From Sepioteuthis lessoniana (taxonomy: Eukaryota; Mollusca; Cephalopoda; Myopsida; Loliginidae), in assembly GCA_963585895.1 (NCBI GenBank), contig CAUZXS010005791.1:1987195-2051194 (forward strand): 64,000 nt of DNA, written 5' to 3'. A program made the position numbers and the translations under genes. This document shows, piece by piece, positions 1-12,624 of the stretch (the first letter of the stretch is position 1; each line of letters opens with the position of its first letter). The notes beneath the pieces are model-generated. The model was not told the origin of the DNA and did not search any database. It was given only the letters and a program-made list of their open reading frames with translations.

Positions 1-1158
1 TCATAAATTCTAGACATTCTTTTCATGTCCTCTTCACCCTCTTCGCTCCCCTTCATCCTTCCTTTTATATATTCTAAATATTCTTTTATCTCCTTTACAC
101 ATTTCACCCATTTCTCTACCCTCCCTCTTTCCTTTCATAAATTCTAGACATTCTTTTTATGTCCTCTTCACCCTCTTCGCTCCCCTTCATCCTTCCTTTT
201 ATATATTCTAAATATTCTTTTATCTCCTCTGCACATTTAACCCATTTCTCTACCCTCCCTCTTTCCTTTCATAAATTCTAGACATTCTTTTTATGTCCTC
301 TTCACCGTCTTCCCTCCCCTTCATCCTTCCTTTTATATATTCTAAATATTCTTTTATCTCCTCTACACATTTCACCCTTTTCTCTACCCTCCCTCTTTCC
401 TTTCATAAATTCTAGACATTTTTTTTATGTCCTCTTCACCCTCTTCGCTCCCCTTCATCCTTCCTTTTATATATTCTAAATATTCTTTTATCTCCCCTTC
501 ACATTTTACCCTTTCTCTTTCTTTCTTCCTTCATTTCCTATAATCTAAATGTTCTTTATTCTCCCCTTCTCATTTTTCCCTTTTCTCTCTCCTTCTTCCT
601 TCATTTCATATATTCTAAATGTTCTTTATTCTCCCCTTCACATTTTACCCTTTTCTCTTTCATTCTTTCTTCATTTCATATATTCTAAATATTCTTTTTT
701 TTTCCCCTTCACATTTTACCCTTTTCTCTATCTTTCTTCCTTCATTTCATATATTCTAGATTTTGTTTTATCTCCCCTTCACATTTTACCCTTTTCTCTC
801 TCATTCTTCCTTCATTTCATATATTCTAAATGTTCTTTATTCTCCCCTTCACATTTTACCCTTTTCTCTATCTTTCTTCCTTCATTTCATATATTCTGAA
901 TGTTCTTTATTCTCCCCTTCACATTTTACCCTTTTCTATCTTATTCTTCCTTAATTTCATATATTCTAGATTTTGTTTTATATCCCCTTTGCATTTTATC
1001 CTTTTCTCTTTCCTAATTCCTTTATGTCATATATTCTAGATTTTGTTTTATCTCCCCTTCACATTTTACCTTTTTCTCTTTCCTTCTTCCTTCATTTCAT
1101 ATATTCTAAATGTTCTTTATTCTCCCCTTCACATTTTACTTCCTTTTATAGATTCTAA
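1..1158. repeat. Pyrimidine-rich minisatellite, 134-bp dimers then 70-bp monomers
   Basis: The motif TCATAAATTCTAGACATTC recurs at 1, 135, 269 and 403, exactly 134 bp apart. Each 134-bp unit holds two diverged half-units, one around TTCTAGACATTC and one around TTCTAAATATTC. From about 490 onward the pattern changes: CCCCTTCACATTTTACC recurs at 563, 633, 704, 774 and 844, a spacing of 70-71 bp. The + strand is almost entirely C, T and A. Short open frames across the array (549-1158) are phase artefacts of the repeat and are not genes. The array begins outside the window. Confidence 0.95.
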
Positions 1159-1159
1159 G

Positions 1160-2428
1160 TATTCATTATTAATGTATGTCTTTCCTCTTTCTCCTTTTGA
1201 ATGAGAACAGGTACATGATTTTTTTATTATTTCCATATTCCCAATATTATATAGACTCCTTATAGAAAGGATGAAAGTGTAGAGAAGAGGAAAACCTCGT
1301 ATTTTGTTTCGGCGCGCAATTTAATTCAACACTGAATTTCACCCAATCAGGATGATTTATCCTATTCAGCCCGGACCTTCATTTTCGGCTAGCAAAACGG
1401 GTGAGCGGCCAAATCCACTCTCTTCGGCTTGAGACGGCAACCAGAACAGACTTGCCTCTGGTCGTCCCTGCTTAGCGATGCTTTTTAGCTAAACAAGCCA
1501 CCCAGTGTGGACATCTCACTGTGGCTTTAACACTAGCAGCAGCAACATGGACACTCAACGAGGGGATCATCTAATTTATGGATTCTTTACGAGGAATCCC
1601 AGTTGAACATAAATTAGAAACATTCAGCATGCCTTCCACAGGCACCACTTCATGTCACCCCAAAAATTGACTATGTCGATCCGAGCGTAACCCCGCTCTC
1701 GACAACATGGAGATATCGCAGACTCTCCTTCAAAAACCAGATACAAAACTACACGGTGACTTTAAACACATCCCTCACACGTCCAACAACACGCTGCCAT
1801 CTCAACATCCCGCTAAGCCATTTCATCTCCAACACTAACAAGCCGAAACACCTCGAGTCTTGCAGCACCAAGACTAAAAAATATAGTGTTCGGGAAAATA
1901 ACAAAATTCCCTCGAAACCGCAATAAAAGCAACTGGGAAAAACATCCTGGTAGCAAATGAATATTTGATTAAGAATCAAATCTCCTTGATTTTCTTTATA
2001 TTTCCATCTTTACTGCCATAATCCTTACAACATCTTCTCAATAGAAAAAATGAATGCAACTTTTAGAAAATCCCTAGAAGATATCAATACTTGATACTCC
2101 AGTTGTAAAAATAAATGTGTTTTTTTCATTTGTCTATAAACTTATTGAATTTACATGTATTATGCCATGATTAGTATGTTAGACTCATTGGTTAATGTAA
2201 AGGGTGTTCAATTTTCCTTAAGTGTTCCATTGTTAAAAACTTATACCAAATTTAAGCTGTGCTTACTCTTTGAATGCCTCACATGGTGCAATTCTTAGCA
2301 AGTTAAACAGGCAGACCACAGTTAGGGAGTTTCCTTATCCCTTATTTCCTTTTACTTTTGCGCATCCTCACAATGTATTCATTATTTTACAAAAATGAAA
2401 TCAGCAAGTTATGAGGAAGAAAAGAATA
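1160..2428. other. Non-coding spacer with an unclassified GC-richer repeat
   Basis: I see no gene here. About 1290-1760 is clearly richer in G+C than its surroundings, with dispersed CG dinucleotides, which suggests an old mobile-element fragment that I cannot name. It contains a perfect 11-bp inverted repeat (TCTAATTTATG at 1570-1580 against CATAAATTAGA at 1608-1618). The remainder is AT-rich with no signal. Confidence 0.5.
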
Positions 2429-2488
<60 letters not shown>

Positions 2489-2497
2489 TATATTATA
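2429..2497. repeat. (TC)n(TA)n compound microsatellite
   Basis: A run of TC dinucleotides passes directly into a run of TA dinucleotides and ends in TATTATATTATATTATA. Confidence 0.98.
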
Positions 2498-2710
2498 TAT
2501 GAAGGTAGAGTTCAGCCTGATAGCTATTCTCTCAAGTCTATTGATTTCAAAGTAATGAAAATTCTCTTAGAACAAGTCATTTATCATTGACTTTGTTTGG
2601 ATTCCATGTCCTGTTTTGAACCATCATGAATGATTGATTATTCTAACTCCATAAAGTTCCTATGATTTATTTTCTATACTTTATTTTCTATGCTTTAAGT
2701 TGAATTGGGT

Positions 2711-3002
2711 TACTATTTACCAACCCCTCTGCTCGGGCAGGATATGACACAAGGTCGATTTTTAAGCGGAGTTTAACAGGTTTGAATTCAGAGTTTTCCT
2801 TCTCCTAGACTAGTTGCCTAACCAAGGCTGAAGAACCTAGTCTGTCCTACTATTTACCCATAGCTGGAGGGAGAATAATTGGATTCATACCTTCCCCAAG
2901 GGTATTAGTGCTATGTGAAATGCAATCAGTCTCGTTCAGGATTTGAACTCGTGTCGCCGTGTCCATTTCCAACGACGATAACGACTACACCACGGGCACC
3001 TC
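2711..3002 (-). mobile_element. Full-length tRNA-derived SINE with 18-bp target-site duplications
   Basis: The element is bounded by a perfect 18-bp direct repeat, CTTTAAGTTGAATTGGGT, at 2693-2710 and 3003-3020. Read on the minus strand from 3002, it starts with a tRNA-like head: an A-box-like TGGTGTAGTCGTTA and, at tRNA spacing, a B-box-like GAGTTCAAATCC. These are the internal RNA polymerase III promoter elements of a tRNA-derived SINE. The 3' tail ends at 2711 in GGGGTTGGTAAATAGTA. Related copies lie at about 11093-11347, 55290-55565 and (as a 60-bp stub) 56990-57049. Confidence 0.93.
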
Positions 3003-3020
3003 CTTTAAGTTGAATTGGGT

Positions 3021-5552
3021 AAGTCAGTCTACTGTTGTGTTGAGCCACAACAATGGCAGACAAGCTAATTATGACTGGCTTGGTGCATAAAGATATCAGT
3101 ATTTATAGTACTCCAGAATATCCCATTCCTGCATCAGAGGAACTTCATTCCTTAAGCCCTTATTGGCCACTGGTTTCCGTGTAGATATGGTGATACATTA
3201 ATGTCTACCTTGTCTGCTGATTGGATGCTTGTGAGAATCCCAATGCAATGGTGAGTACCCAATTACTTTTACTACATCAGGGTGGTAACTTGTACATTTT
3301 AGAATATTGATTTACATAAACTTTGTTCACATTGTTCATAGCAATGTTACCCAAAGAAAAAAACAATCCCAAAATAATATGGCTAGTTATTTTGGGGGCC
3401 ATGAAAATCAGCCAAAGAAAAAAAAATGAAATCCTTCTAATTACATGGCACAGACAAATAAATTTCTAGTTGAAAAAATTATAATAATCTTTAACAATCT
3501 CCAATGTGTTACTCCTTGTTTTTCAAAGAATATATTTTTGTTTCCTGTAAATTTTGACAGCAAATATCTTTTTCTGTTTATAAGAATATTATTTGCAGGA
3601 AATTTTATTATAGGACATCGAGCTCTAATAATAGAATCCTATCTATGTTCTATATGTGCTTGTGTGTGTTTGTGTATTTGTGTCATTGGTTCTGTGATCT
3701 GTTCTATTGACCCAGACAATGAATGGTTTACAACCAAGTTGCTTGTGATGATTGAGACAGGTGCTAAACATAAATCAAAGACTTTTATTTTGAAAAATAC
3801 AACTGATAAAGAGAAAATTTCATTTCCTTTTTTTTATTTCATTATTATTTAGGTCTTTTAGTAACCTGCATTCTTTGAGAATTAAGTTGGTAAGTAAAGG
3901 GGATATGTAGATAAAAATCTGGCCATGAATTCTTGGATTAGAGTGCTCTCTATACAACATCTCTGGGCTATTTCTTTTCCTGAAATATACTTTTCCAAAT
4001 TCCAATTTGTCCTGATGGTTTATCCTAGCATTAAGCAAGTTGTTCAAGTCCTTGCTATATTCATCAATCCTTTCATTCAATTTTCTGTAAGTTCCACGGA
4101 TGTTTTTTTTTGTTTTTTGTTTTTTTCCCTCACTGTTTACTGGCTATTTTTTAAGTTCCTGCTTTGAATTTGTAATCAGTTTTTGTTTGATGTTGATTAT
4201 TGTTTTGATTTTTCTGGAGGTGTATTTATGTTAAGATGGATTAGATTTTCTTCAAAGCTGCTTGTGTTAGTCGATAATATTATGTATTTGTTATGCCTTT
4301 GTATTCTATTTCTTGATGTTATCACTTTTGATTGTTTATTTTTGATGATTTTGTATGCTTTCTTTATTGTATATGAAGTGATAAGGTTTTGAATGTATTT
4401 CCTATGTACATTTCTTCCTCTTGTAAGTGTTAGGGGATGACAATCTAAAGTACTCTTAGATAAAATCCTATAACTGCTCCAGATTTTTTTTTTTTTTGTG
4501 ATATGATTAAAAATTTTATAAAATAATTTTTAGTTGTGGACTTTCTGTGGACTTTGAATTTTAAGTCTCAGATTCAGAAAATATTTATGAAAGGTTGTGT
4601 CTTCTTTGTTTTAACATCAAATGTAAATTTGATAATGAGTTTAAGGGCTTCTCTAATGAAATCTAAAAAACCATTAAGCCCATACAACATAATCATAAAA
4701 GTTATGGCATGTGGTCTGCTTGTTTCAGTAGGCTGCAAATGCACGTTATCCAGTGGGTTGGTAAGCATTCTTTTTGGCTCCAAAAGTTAAGCATAGTTTT
4801 ATTTTTATATTTTACCATTTGCTTTCTCTTTTGTTTTCTTATTTGTTTTATTTTTCATTCAAACTTTATTAATCTTCACAGATTCAATTTTATCTTATTT
4901 CATTCTTTATGAGTAAATCAATAATACATTGTCAAAGCACTTTCAATTTTATTGGTAACAGGTTTTGGAGTGGACTGTATTCTAGGAATTCTATTATGTC
5001 ATGCTAAAAACACTGCTTCATAGGTAGGCTGAATTTTTTGAGAGAAGAGATTATTATCGAAAATGAAAAAGCATTGTTTTATAATCAATTTGCAGATCTC
5101 TATGACTTTTTAAGGTAAGGAAAGGTGTATTTTAAATTTTGTTGATATTTCTTTTTTCTTTGGTATCTTTTTTTAATTTATTTAAGAGGTATCCAGAGAT
5201 TTTGATATTTTCCTAGGAGTTGGGGGTGGCATTTTAGTTTGGGTTTTCATTAGTTCATTAAAAGCACTATCAATATTTATAAGTCTCATTGAAATGAGAA
5301 AAAATGGCTTCCATGTTCAAAGCTGGAATTTATGAAATAACCTGTAAAATGTATCTATGAAACTTCATGAAATTTTAAGAAAAGAACAGGTTAACATTAG
5401 AGGTAATGGAAAATTGAGAATGTGGTCAATGTTTATCATGTATAGATTTTATTTTCTTAGGATAATGAATTCATTCAGATGTCACTTTAAAAACATGTCA
5501 ATCTGATTTTCCATATTATTTTCTTCTTATTCCAAAACTTATTCATACAAAT
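3021..5552. other. AT-rich non-coding stretch, no recognisable gene
   Basis: Several open frames of 60-135 codons occur here, such as 3445-3852 on + and 3820-4080 on -. They are low-complexity, rich in F, I, L and K, and match no family I recognise. The minus-strand frame at 3820-4080 is the most protein-like (charged, mixed composition) and could be a relic of a LINE or ORF1-type protein, but I see no motif to support that. No splice-linked exon series was evident. Confidence 0.5.
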
Positions 5553-5583
5553 AACACACACACACACACACACACGCACACAA

Positions 5584-5649
<66 letters not shown>

Positions 5650-5666
5650 GTATATATATATATATA
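5553..5666. repeat. (CA)n(TA)n compound microsatellite
   Basis: CA repeats at about 5553-5600 are followed by TA repeats with TATG interruptions to 5666. Confidence 0.97.
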
Positions 5667-6089
5667 ATTTTCTTCATTTGATTGCCTGTTACCAATGGAG
5701 TCCTCAGTTAATCTTGACGAAACTTGGCACATGAACTCATTTCACCTCAAGGAGTCTTTTAATGGATGGTATTTGCTAAAAATTGGTCTGGAAGGCCTAA
5801 TTTAACCAGTAAGGAACTAAAATTGGCATAGGACACCAGAACTTCTGAAAGAAAAAATACTCAAGGATCATTCTATCAAAAGACTTCATGGTTAATAGGC
5901 AAATCTTTGTGAAAATTGTCATGTGAATGCTTTCAACCTCAAGAAGTGTTTTAAAGATATCTGAAGAAAGAGGAATACTGAGAGGATAATGAAGTGCACC
6001 CTATTACCAGGAGTGCATAGATCATTTATCTTGAAAGGGATCACAAAGCTATAAGTAAAAGTAAAATTGACGACCATAGTTGCGGGCGA
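5667..6089. other. Non-coding, possible diverged interspersed repeat
   Basis: There is no gene. Part of this stretch (about 5905-5960, reading GAAAATTGTC then CTTTCAACCTCAA) resembles 12236-12285 (GAAAATTGCT then CCTTCAACCTCAA). Both lie downstream of a microsatellite. This points to an old repeat family with a microsatellite at its edge. Confidence 0.35.
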
Positions 6090-6262
6090 CCAGAAGGCTC
6101 CGAGGTTTAGGGGAGGGCGCTACTATTTTCCCTGGATTGCTCCACTTTACCCTTGATACATACTTTATAATGCTGAGTGTTAAGCAGGGAGGTATCAAGT
6201 ATCATTTTTAAAGTCTTTGGTGTGACTCAACCAGGGATTCAACCCCAAAATACAAATAAAAT
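6090..6262 (-). mobile_element. Fragment of a second tRNA-related SINE family
   Basis: On the minus strand the 6225-6250 interval reads GGGGTTGAATCCCTGGTTGA, which resembles a tRNA B box (GGTTCGAATCC) with flanking T-arm pairing. The adjoining sequence to 6090 is richer in G+C than its surroundings. No A box or target-site duplication was identified, so this is called a fragment. Confidence 0.5.
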
Positions 6263-6600
6263 TGCCATCTGTTGAAGAGTGGCACATAAATAGGATTGCC
6301 ACCAATGGGAAGACTGGAACATTAAAAACTAATGATAAACTCGTTTATATAGATAAAAAATAGAATTATTTTTTTTAAGAAAAAGGTTTTATTATATTCT
6401 TATCACCCACAATATCAGGTTCTTCTTATATATATAAAATAGGGTCAGCTGCAAATGTTCATAGGCTGACCAAGATACTTCAATGGAATGAAACCAAATG
6501 AGATTTATTTTTCAGCATAACCCCCTTTTAGTACACACACTTCTTCCATAGGCATTGCAGTGCTTGTTTCCCATTGGTATTTGCAAGCTGTAGCGACCCT

Positions 6601-6623
6601 TAATATATATATATATATATATA
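6601..6623. repeat. (TA)n microsatellite
   Basis: A short uninterrupted TA run. The flanks at 6263-6750 are AT-rich and show no gene. Confidence 0.95.
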
Positions 6624-6919
6624 TAATACTTCATCTTTGATGTAGAATAATTGCCCTACAATGTAAGATGCAATTCCTTCAAATTTGCATCAACAATAAA
6701 GTTGACCCAATATCTTGAGACGTATTTCAAAAATAAAATGCCATAACATAAGCAATGTGGAACGTGCTTTTACAAAAGATGAAATCATTTTTTTCTGAGT
6801 CCATTCTTCCTATAAAAACTCGTTTACAGATATTATGGAAGAAAGATGGGATGTCCCTTAGCTTCTTTGATATAATCCCTTTTTCAACATATTTGTCCAA
6901 TAATGGTAGTAACACACTA

Positions 6920-8033
6920 AACGAGATTCTCTTTAAAAATAGTTTCTTTTATTTCCTTATAAGAAGGAATTTCGACTGTATGGTAACATCTATTAGACAT
7001 ATAATTAATGTTTCGTTGGATTATGAAAAATTTGTTATCGAGAAGATTAAATGTTTGACCCCCACCCCCCACCCCACCTCACGTAACATTGATTCGGTTA
7101 TGATTTTTTTCTGAACTTGAGTTATTGTTTCTACAACTACTCAAGTTTTCTTCGGTGTCTCAGTCTAGTTTCACCAATCTGAAGGCATGTTTAGCCGACC
7201 TAGCTCACGTGTTTATTGATACTACGGTTGATTCAAGGGGATTCCTGTGGCAGAGGAATCACTTTAAAGTGGCTTATGACTTAAAACACAATTCTGACAT
7301 CCTGCTTACAAAACCAGATAAAGGTGCTGGCTTTGTGATCTTGAGTCGTACTGATTATATTACAAAAATGGCTACTATTTTGAATGATACTACCAAATTT
7401 CTAAAACTTGGTGATTTATCCCTTGATGACACCCATAAGTTGGAAATAAATTTGCAGAAGCGGTTTCTTGAATTGTTCAAGAAAAAATTTATTTCCAGAG
7501 CTAATCCGTCTCATAGGCTCACAGGGACCAAGAATGTATGGATTACCAAAAATCTATAAATCCGGTATCCCTCTGTGACTTATTTTGTCCATGTGTCATT
7601 CCACACAACATGCATTGACGAAATGGCTTATTCACTTACTTAATCCTGTTTTAGAATTTTATTCAGGGTTTTGTGTGGGCAATTCATTTTCTTTTGTTTC
7701 CATTATACTTCAACTCTTTCCTTGTGCTGACTCTTCGTTGTTTACTAATTTCATCTTGAAGTAATTTCTATCTGTGATGTCTTTTTATACCGTAGTCCTT
7801 TGACATCAGTTCCTTCATTCCCTAAAAATCTTTTTGTAGAATTGATGGAATTAGCTACTAAGTCAGTTTTCTTTCATTTTAATGGCACCATGTAACGCAA
7901 GGTAGACGGTATTTCGATGGGTTCACACCTTGACCCAATACTCGCTAATATTTTTGTCGGATTTTATGAGAGACTCCACTTTTGTAGGTTCCCTAAGCCT
8001 TAAATCAATTTACGTTACGTTCATGACACATTT
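6920..8033 (+). pseudogene. Penelope-like element, N-terminal and reverse-transcriptase part (decayed)
   Basis: This is the first part of a Penelope-like retroelement protein, which normally carries a reverse transcriptase followed by a GIY-YIG endonuclease. Recognisable stretches, in order, are: an N-terminal NVSLDYEKFVIEKIK near 7010-7050; LLTKPDKGAGFVILSRTDYI at about 7300-7360, a typical Penelope-like block; ILNDTTKFLKLGD; LMELATKSVFFHFNGTM; and VDGISMGSHLDPILANIFVG at about 7905-7965. The catalytic motif, normally YVDD, reads YVHD (codons 8016-8027), so the first catalytic aspartate is His. Several frameshifts and stops lie between 7110 and 8000. An LTR element interrupts the gene directly after the catalytic motif, and the protein resumes at 9267. 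The 5' boundary is uncertain. Confidence 0.85.
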
Positions 8034-8038
8034 GCTTA

Positions 8039-9261
8039 TGTATCATACAAGAGTGTTGGTTGTTCTTGGTGGGCTGCCGGTAATATCTGAAAATTGGAAG
8101 ATGTCGGACAAACCACTAACACGTGTTAATATCTTAACAACTTTATCCTACTGTCCCCTATTGGCATTCCCATTGGAATCGTAAAAACTCCAGGACAAGG
8201 GGATAACATTTGATCCTTTATTATCATCAGTAATTACTTACTGATAAAACACCTTCCTTTGTTCAGCTTTTATTTTCATTATTTTCATTTTTTTTTTCTA
8301 TACAAAGTCTTTACGATATCTGAGGTTTTTAGCCAACTGTCCTTTTATCGATCTTGATCCTGGATCCTTATCTTTAACTGGATCCCGTACTCTTTCCTGG
8401 AAACCATACTCTTTTCCTCTGATAAACAGCAAATGTTTTCTATTTCTTTTTCGGAATTCACCCGAGTCTAACTTTACTGTGTACCTTCTACTACGTTTAT
8501 TTACTACTACGATTGTACTAGTATTTTCCCAAGTTTTCGCTTCATCCGTTTTTTCTCGGATTCTATCACCAACCTTTAGTGGTTTTAGATCTATAAGAAT
8601 TTTATGTGGTGTATGACAGTGGCCAGAACTACCATCTACACTTTCCCGTAATGCATTATACTATCTTGTTAATAGTCTAACACTGAATAGTTCGAGATTA
8701 CATGACTCGAGAAGTTAAACTGCAAACATTTAATATTTACATATATGTTACACAAAAATAATTGTCCCAAACCATACGAGTTAAAAGCGCAATAGTTGCT
8801 CCAAGAACAAGGCGATGAATAGCAGTAGTTACACTTACGTAGTTCTGGTGTAAAGCGAATTCTCGTCAGGCGATTTGTACGCACGTGCTTCTCACTTAGC
8901 AGAGGCAGAAGTTGACGTTTTATCCCTAGGACCTTCTTGGTCCAAAACAGAGAGAACTTGCCAACGGTCACGTGATTGTCGGAAGCTCCGCCCATAAATC
9001 ATAAGAAAGGGAGAAAATTGCGTTTTGTTACCGACAGATCCTTTTCCCCATGTCTTTTATCATTATTTCTCTTGCTTCGCACTTTATGTTGGAATCTATG
9101 AGGATGTGTTTGCCATTTCCCTATAAAGTTAGAATTCTCTGGGGGTTGAAGTCTTTATTCAACTGTCCCCTAGTGGCATTCCCTAGGGATCGTAACAACC
9201 CAGGACAAAGGAATAACTCTTGATCCTTTATTATCATCAATAATTACTTACTGGTGAAACA
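8039..9261 (-). mobile_element. Internally deleted LTR retrotransposon nested in the Penelope-like element
   Basis: Left LTR 8039-8251 starts TGTATC and ends AAAACA. The right LTR is about 9051-9261, starts TGTCTT and ends GAAACA. Their last roughly 105 bp match closely, while their outer halves are poorly conserved. Flanks are GCTTA (8034-8038) and GCTAG (9262-9266), an imperfect duplication. On the minus strand a purine tract (AACAAAGGAAGG) abuts the 8251 LTR edge, as expected for a polypurine tract, so the element reads right to left. Minus-strand 8640-8400 encodes the C-terminal end of a Pol protein, including LKVGDRIREKTDEAKTW and RRYTVKLDSGEFRKRNRKH. Only about 800 bp separate the LTRs, so most of gag-pol is missing. 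Confidence 0.75.
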
Positions 9262-9266
9262 GCTAG

Positions 9267-10142
9267 TCTTAGTTCGCGTAACGAAGCTCTGCTGTTCTTG
9301 CATACTTTGGATGATTTACATCCTTCCTTAACTTTTACTATGGAGAAAGAGAAGGACAATAAATTACTGTTTTTGGATGTGTTGGTGGAACGATGTTCGT
9401 CTGCTTTCTTGACATGTATATATAGAAAGCCTACGTTCACTGGGGTGTATCTGAGTTGGGGTACTTTTGCTCCTAAGTCTACAAAGATCAACCTGATTGT
9501 CTAATATTCTGGCATTTAAAGATTTGTTCAGATACCAAGATTAAAAGTGAATTTGAGCGAATTAAAAATCTATTTTTGAGTAATGGGTATCCCGAGGAAG
9601 TCATTGCTGATACTATTAACTTAACTGCAAATAAGTTCAGGAATGACAACAGGCCATTTGACCCTTCTAAAAGTCCAGTTTATATTAGACTTCCCTGGAT
9701 TGATTCTGCCAGCCAGTTAATTCTCGATAAGGTTTCTTCTTCTGTTGCACGGTGTTGTAATGCGGTTAAGATTCGAACTATCTTTACTACCAGAACAGCA
9801 TTTCGTTCTATCTATACAGATGTACTCCCTATCTTTCAGCAGAATAATTCAATTTATAAATTTCAATGTTATTGTGATGCAACATATATAGAGAGTACTT
9901 CCCAATGTCTTGAGGTAAGGGCGAGACAGCATGTTCTACGAGGAATTCATGATCGAACAACATCCGGGCATTCGCAAATGTTAGATTCCGCTGTCTGTGA
10001 TCATTTGAATGCTACAAATACCTGTGCGGCTAATTATAATGATGAATGCTTTGCTGTTTTGCACAGAGCGAGGACAAAACAACATATAAGTGTCCTCGAA
10101 GTAATTTTTATTTTGTTTAATCACCTGTCTCTGTGCAAGTAG
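9267..10142 (+). pseudogene. Penelope-like element, C-terminal part with GIY-YIG endonuclease domain
   Basis: The protein resumes with SSRNEALLFLHTLDDLHPSL (9270-9330), the block that normally follows the YVDD motif. Next come FLDVLVERC and IYRKPTFTGVYLSWGTFAPK (about 9375-9478), then an open frame from 9576 to 10142 containing NGYPEEVIADTINLT, FRLPW-like VYIRLPWID and IFTTRTAFRS. The terminal block IYKFQCYCDATYIESTSQ (near 9860-9910) corresponds to the endonuclease YIG motif. Its glycine is replaced (YIE), so nuclease function is doubtful. A stop at about 9502 and a frameshift before 9576 break the frame. AT-rich 3' sequence follows to about 10440 and may be element 3' UTR. Confidence 0.88.
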
Positions 10143-10440
10143 AATTCAAGGTATTCATTACAACTTCTTGGAGATGTTTCTGGTGTGACTTGGGGTGGTT
10201 TTATTTTATCTTATTTTTTAAAATTTTATTTTTATCCTCCCATTTTTTCTTGCCAACATTTTTCATATCTCTCCCTTTTTATTCAATTGTCGTTTACATT
10301 CTTGACTTTTAAACGTCCTCCAGCTGTATCACCTGAAAAATCACCGGATGAAAGACCTCGTGGTATTTATAATAAAATATTCCCTTTATTCTCTTCTTTA
10401 ATTTTACATCTCCCTACTACATATGATTTCTTTATGTATC

Positions 10441-10490
10441 TTGATATATATATATATATATATATGTATAAATATATATATATATATATG
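10441..10490. repeat. (TA)n microsatellite pair
   Basis: Two TA runs are separated by GTATAAA. The following 10500-10905 is AT-rich without a gene and includes a C homopolymer near 10565. Confidence 0.95.
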
Positions 10491-10904
10491 TTTTATTCTG
10501 CTCTACTGTCCTTTATTTGACCCCTTTTTGACTTAAGAAAAATTGCTTTTATAAACATTTCTCTCCCCCCCCCCCGATAACCCGAATCATATTATTTAAT
10601 ATTGATGAAATTATATTATTTAATATTGATAAAATTGATAAAATAAAACATAATAATTTCAGCGGAAATATGAATGCAGATTTTATCTGTAAATTTAGAT
10701 GTTGCATTCTATCATTTACTTTTTCCGTAATTATTGTTTAATTTTCAGCTATTTAAATTAAGGGTAACATTTTTTTATAGGATTGTATAAACATTATGTA
10801 AATGAAAAATAATAATAGGGATTCTTCTTTCGTATACATCTGATGATGATATCACAACCACAAATGAATTTATTATGACACCAAGGAAGTGAATTTTTTC
10901 TTTT

Positions 10905-10906
<2 letters not shown>

Positions 10907-10969
<63 letters not shown>
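10907..10969. repeat. (TA)n microsatellite
   Basis: A long uninterrupted TA run of about 60 bp, followed by CGCACTCACGCAC. Confidence 0.97.
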
Positions 10970-10970
<1 letters not shown>

Positions 10971-11092
10971 GCACTCACGCACAAGGGTGAGCTGAAATGT
11001 ACTTATTAACTAACTTTATCTTTGGATCACTTGAAAAGTACTAAGCTATATTCTGATTTGAAATTTTCACAATTTAACGTTCATTTACCCAA

Positions 11093-11347
11093 CCCCTCTG
11101 CACCAGCAGGATGAGACACATGGTTAATTTATTTAAGCGGAGTTTAATAGATTTGAATTCAGTTTTTCCTTCTTCTAAACTGGTTGTCATAATAAGGTTA
11201 ATGAACCCAATCAGCCCGATAATTCATCCACAGCTAGAAGAAGAATAGTTGGATGCATACCTTTCCTAAACTTTTATGTGAAATATAAACACATTCATCA
11301 AGGATTTGAAATCAGTTCACTAAGTCTTTTTCATTTGCACCAGAGCC
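11093..11347 (-). mobile_element. Diverged copy of the 2711-3002 SINE family
   Basis: It shares the landmarks of the 2711-3002 copy in the same order: CCCAACCCCTCTGC, GCAGGATGAGACACA, AAGCGGAGTTTAATAG, TTGAATTCAG, CCACAGCTAG and CAAGGATTTGAAATC. The tRNA-like head at the right end is badly eroded. Possible flanks AACGTTCA and AATGTTCA are imperfect. Confidence 0.8.
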
Positions 11348-11788
11348 TCTACATAATGTTCAATGTATATGATTAATATCCGCCACTGAATTAAGTGTAT
11401 TGACAAAGTATTTGATTAGGTTGAAAATTAGATATTTGGTGTATAAAATGAATACTTTTTATCATTTTTCTATGTACCTAGATATCTTAATATATTCTTT
11501 CCTTAACTTTATATAAGTATAACAAGAAAATTCAATTCTTCTTTCCTGTTTATTGTATTGAAACAAGAAAAAAGAACTTAAAAGTAACTGGTTAAAGTAA
11601 TTGAAAAATATGCTAATTTATTTTAATTGTTATCTTTTTATTTTTCTGAAATGCCGCAGTTCAAAATTGGGGTGTGTCTTTAATACCACTGCATTTATAA
11701 GGAATAGTATAATTGAACTACTAGATATAAAGGTCTGTACTACAATCATCAGTGTATGTTTTGAAAATTTTAGCATTAATTAAGATTC

Positions 11789-12060
<272 letters not shown>

Positions 12061-12624
12061 TGTAGTTTGGATTACATCGGCACAGAGTCAAGGGCACTTT
12101 GTGACAGCCTGTTTATCAACTCTGCAATCATCAGACCAAAGGGCGCCTACCTGGAAGGTATCCCTTTATTTACTGTTATATGGGCAAATTTACTTGGAAA
12201 AGCACGTTATAGCAACAGATATAGTTGGCAGATCTTTAAGAAAATTGCTATTTGAGCCCTTCAACCTCAATGAATGTTTTCTCCTTATGTGATGGGTATT
12301 TCTTTATATTGTTGTGTGTTCACACAACTTTATATATCACCAGAAATAAAAATACTGCATTTTTCAGCATATAAGATGCATGGTTAAAAAGGGTATTTTG
12401 GAGGACTATTGCTCACTGCAACCCATTCAAGCTCTATAGCTGTCGATGTCTAAGTTCAATTAACAACCTTTTAGTCATAATACCTACCAATGGAACATTG
12501 TATTATATTGATATAAAATAATTTTAATACTAAATATACATCTTATGAGCCAAAAAAGATAGTCTGTAGCAATAAAAAAAGTAAGTGCACTTAATATAAA
12601 TATGTATTTATACAATTTTATTTT

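Noticed and set aside
549..1158. Several + strand open frames rich in F, S, H, I and L over the minisatellite
   Set aside because: They arise because one phase of the 70-bp repeat lacks stops and shifts frame each unit. The peptides are repeat translations with no domain.
3445..3852. 135-codon + strand frame as a host membrane protein
   Set aside because: Composition follows local AT richness, the hydrophobic stretches come from T-rich DNA, and no family or splice context was recognised.
3820..4783. A minus-strand LINE ORF1 split over 3820-4080 and 4574-4783
   Set aside because: The peptides are charged and plausible, but no RNA-binding or coiled-coil motif could be identified and intervening frames are noisy.
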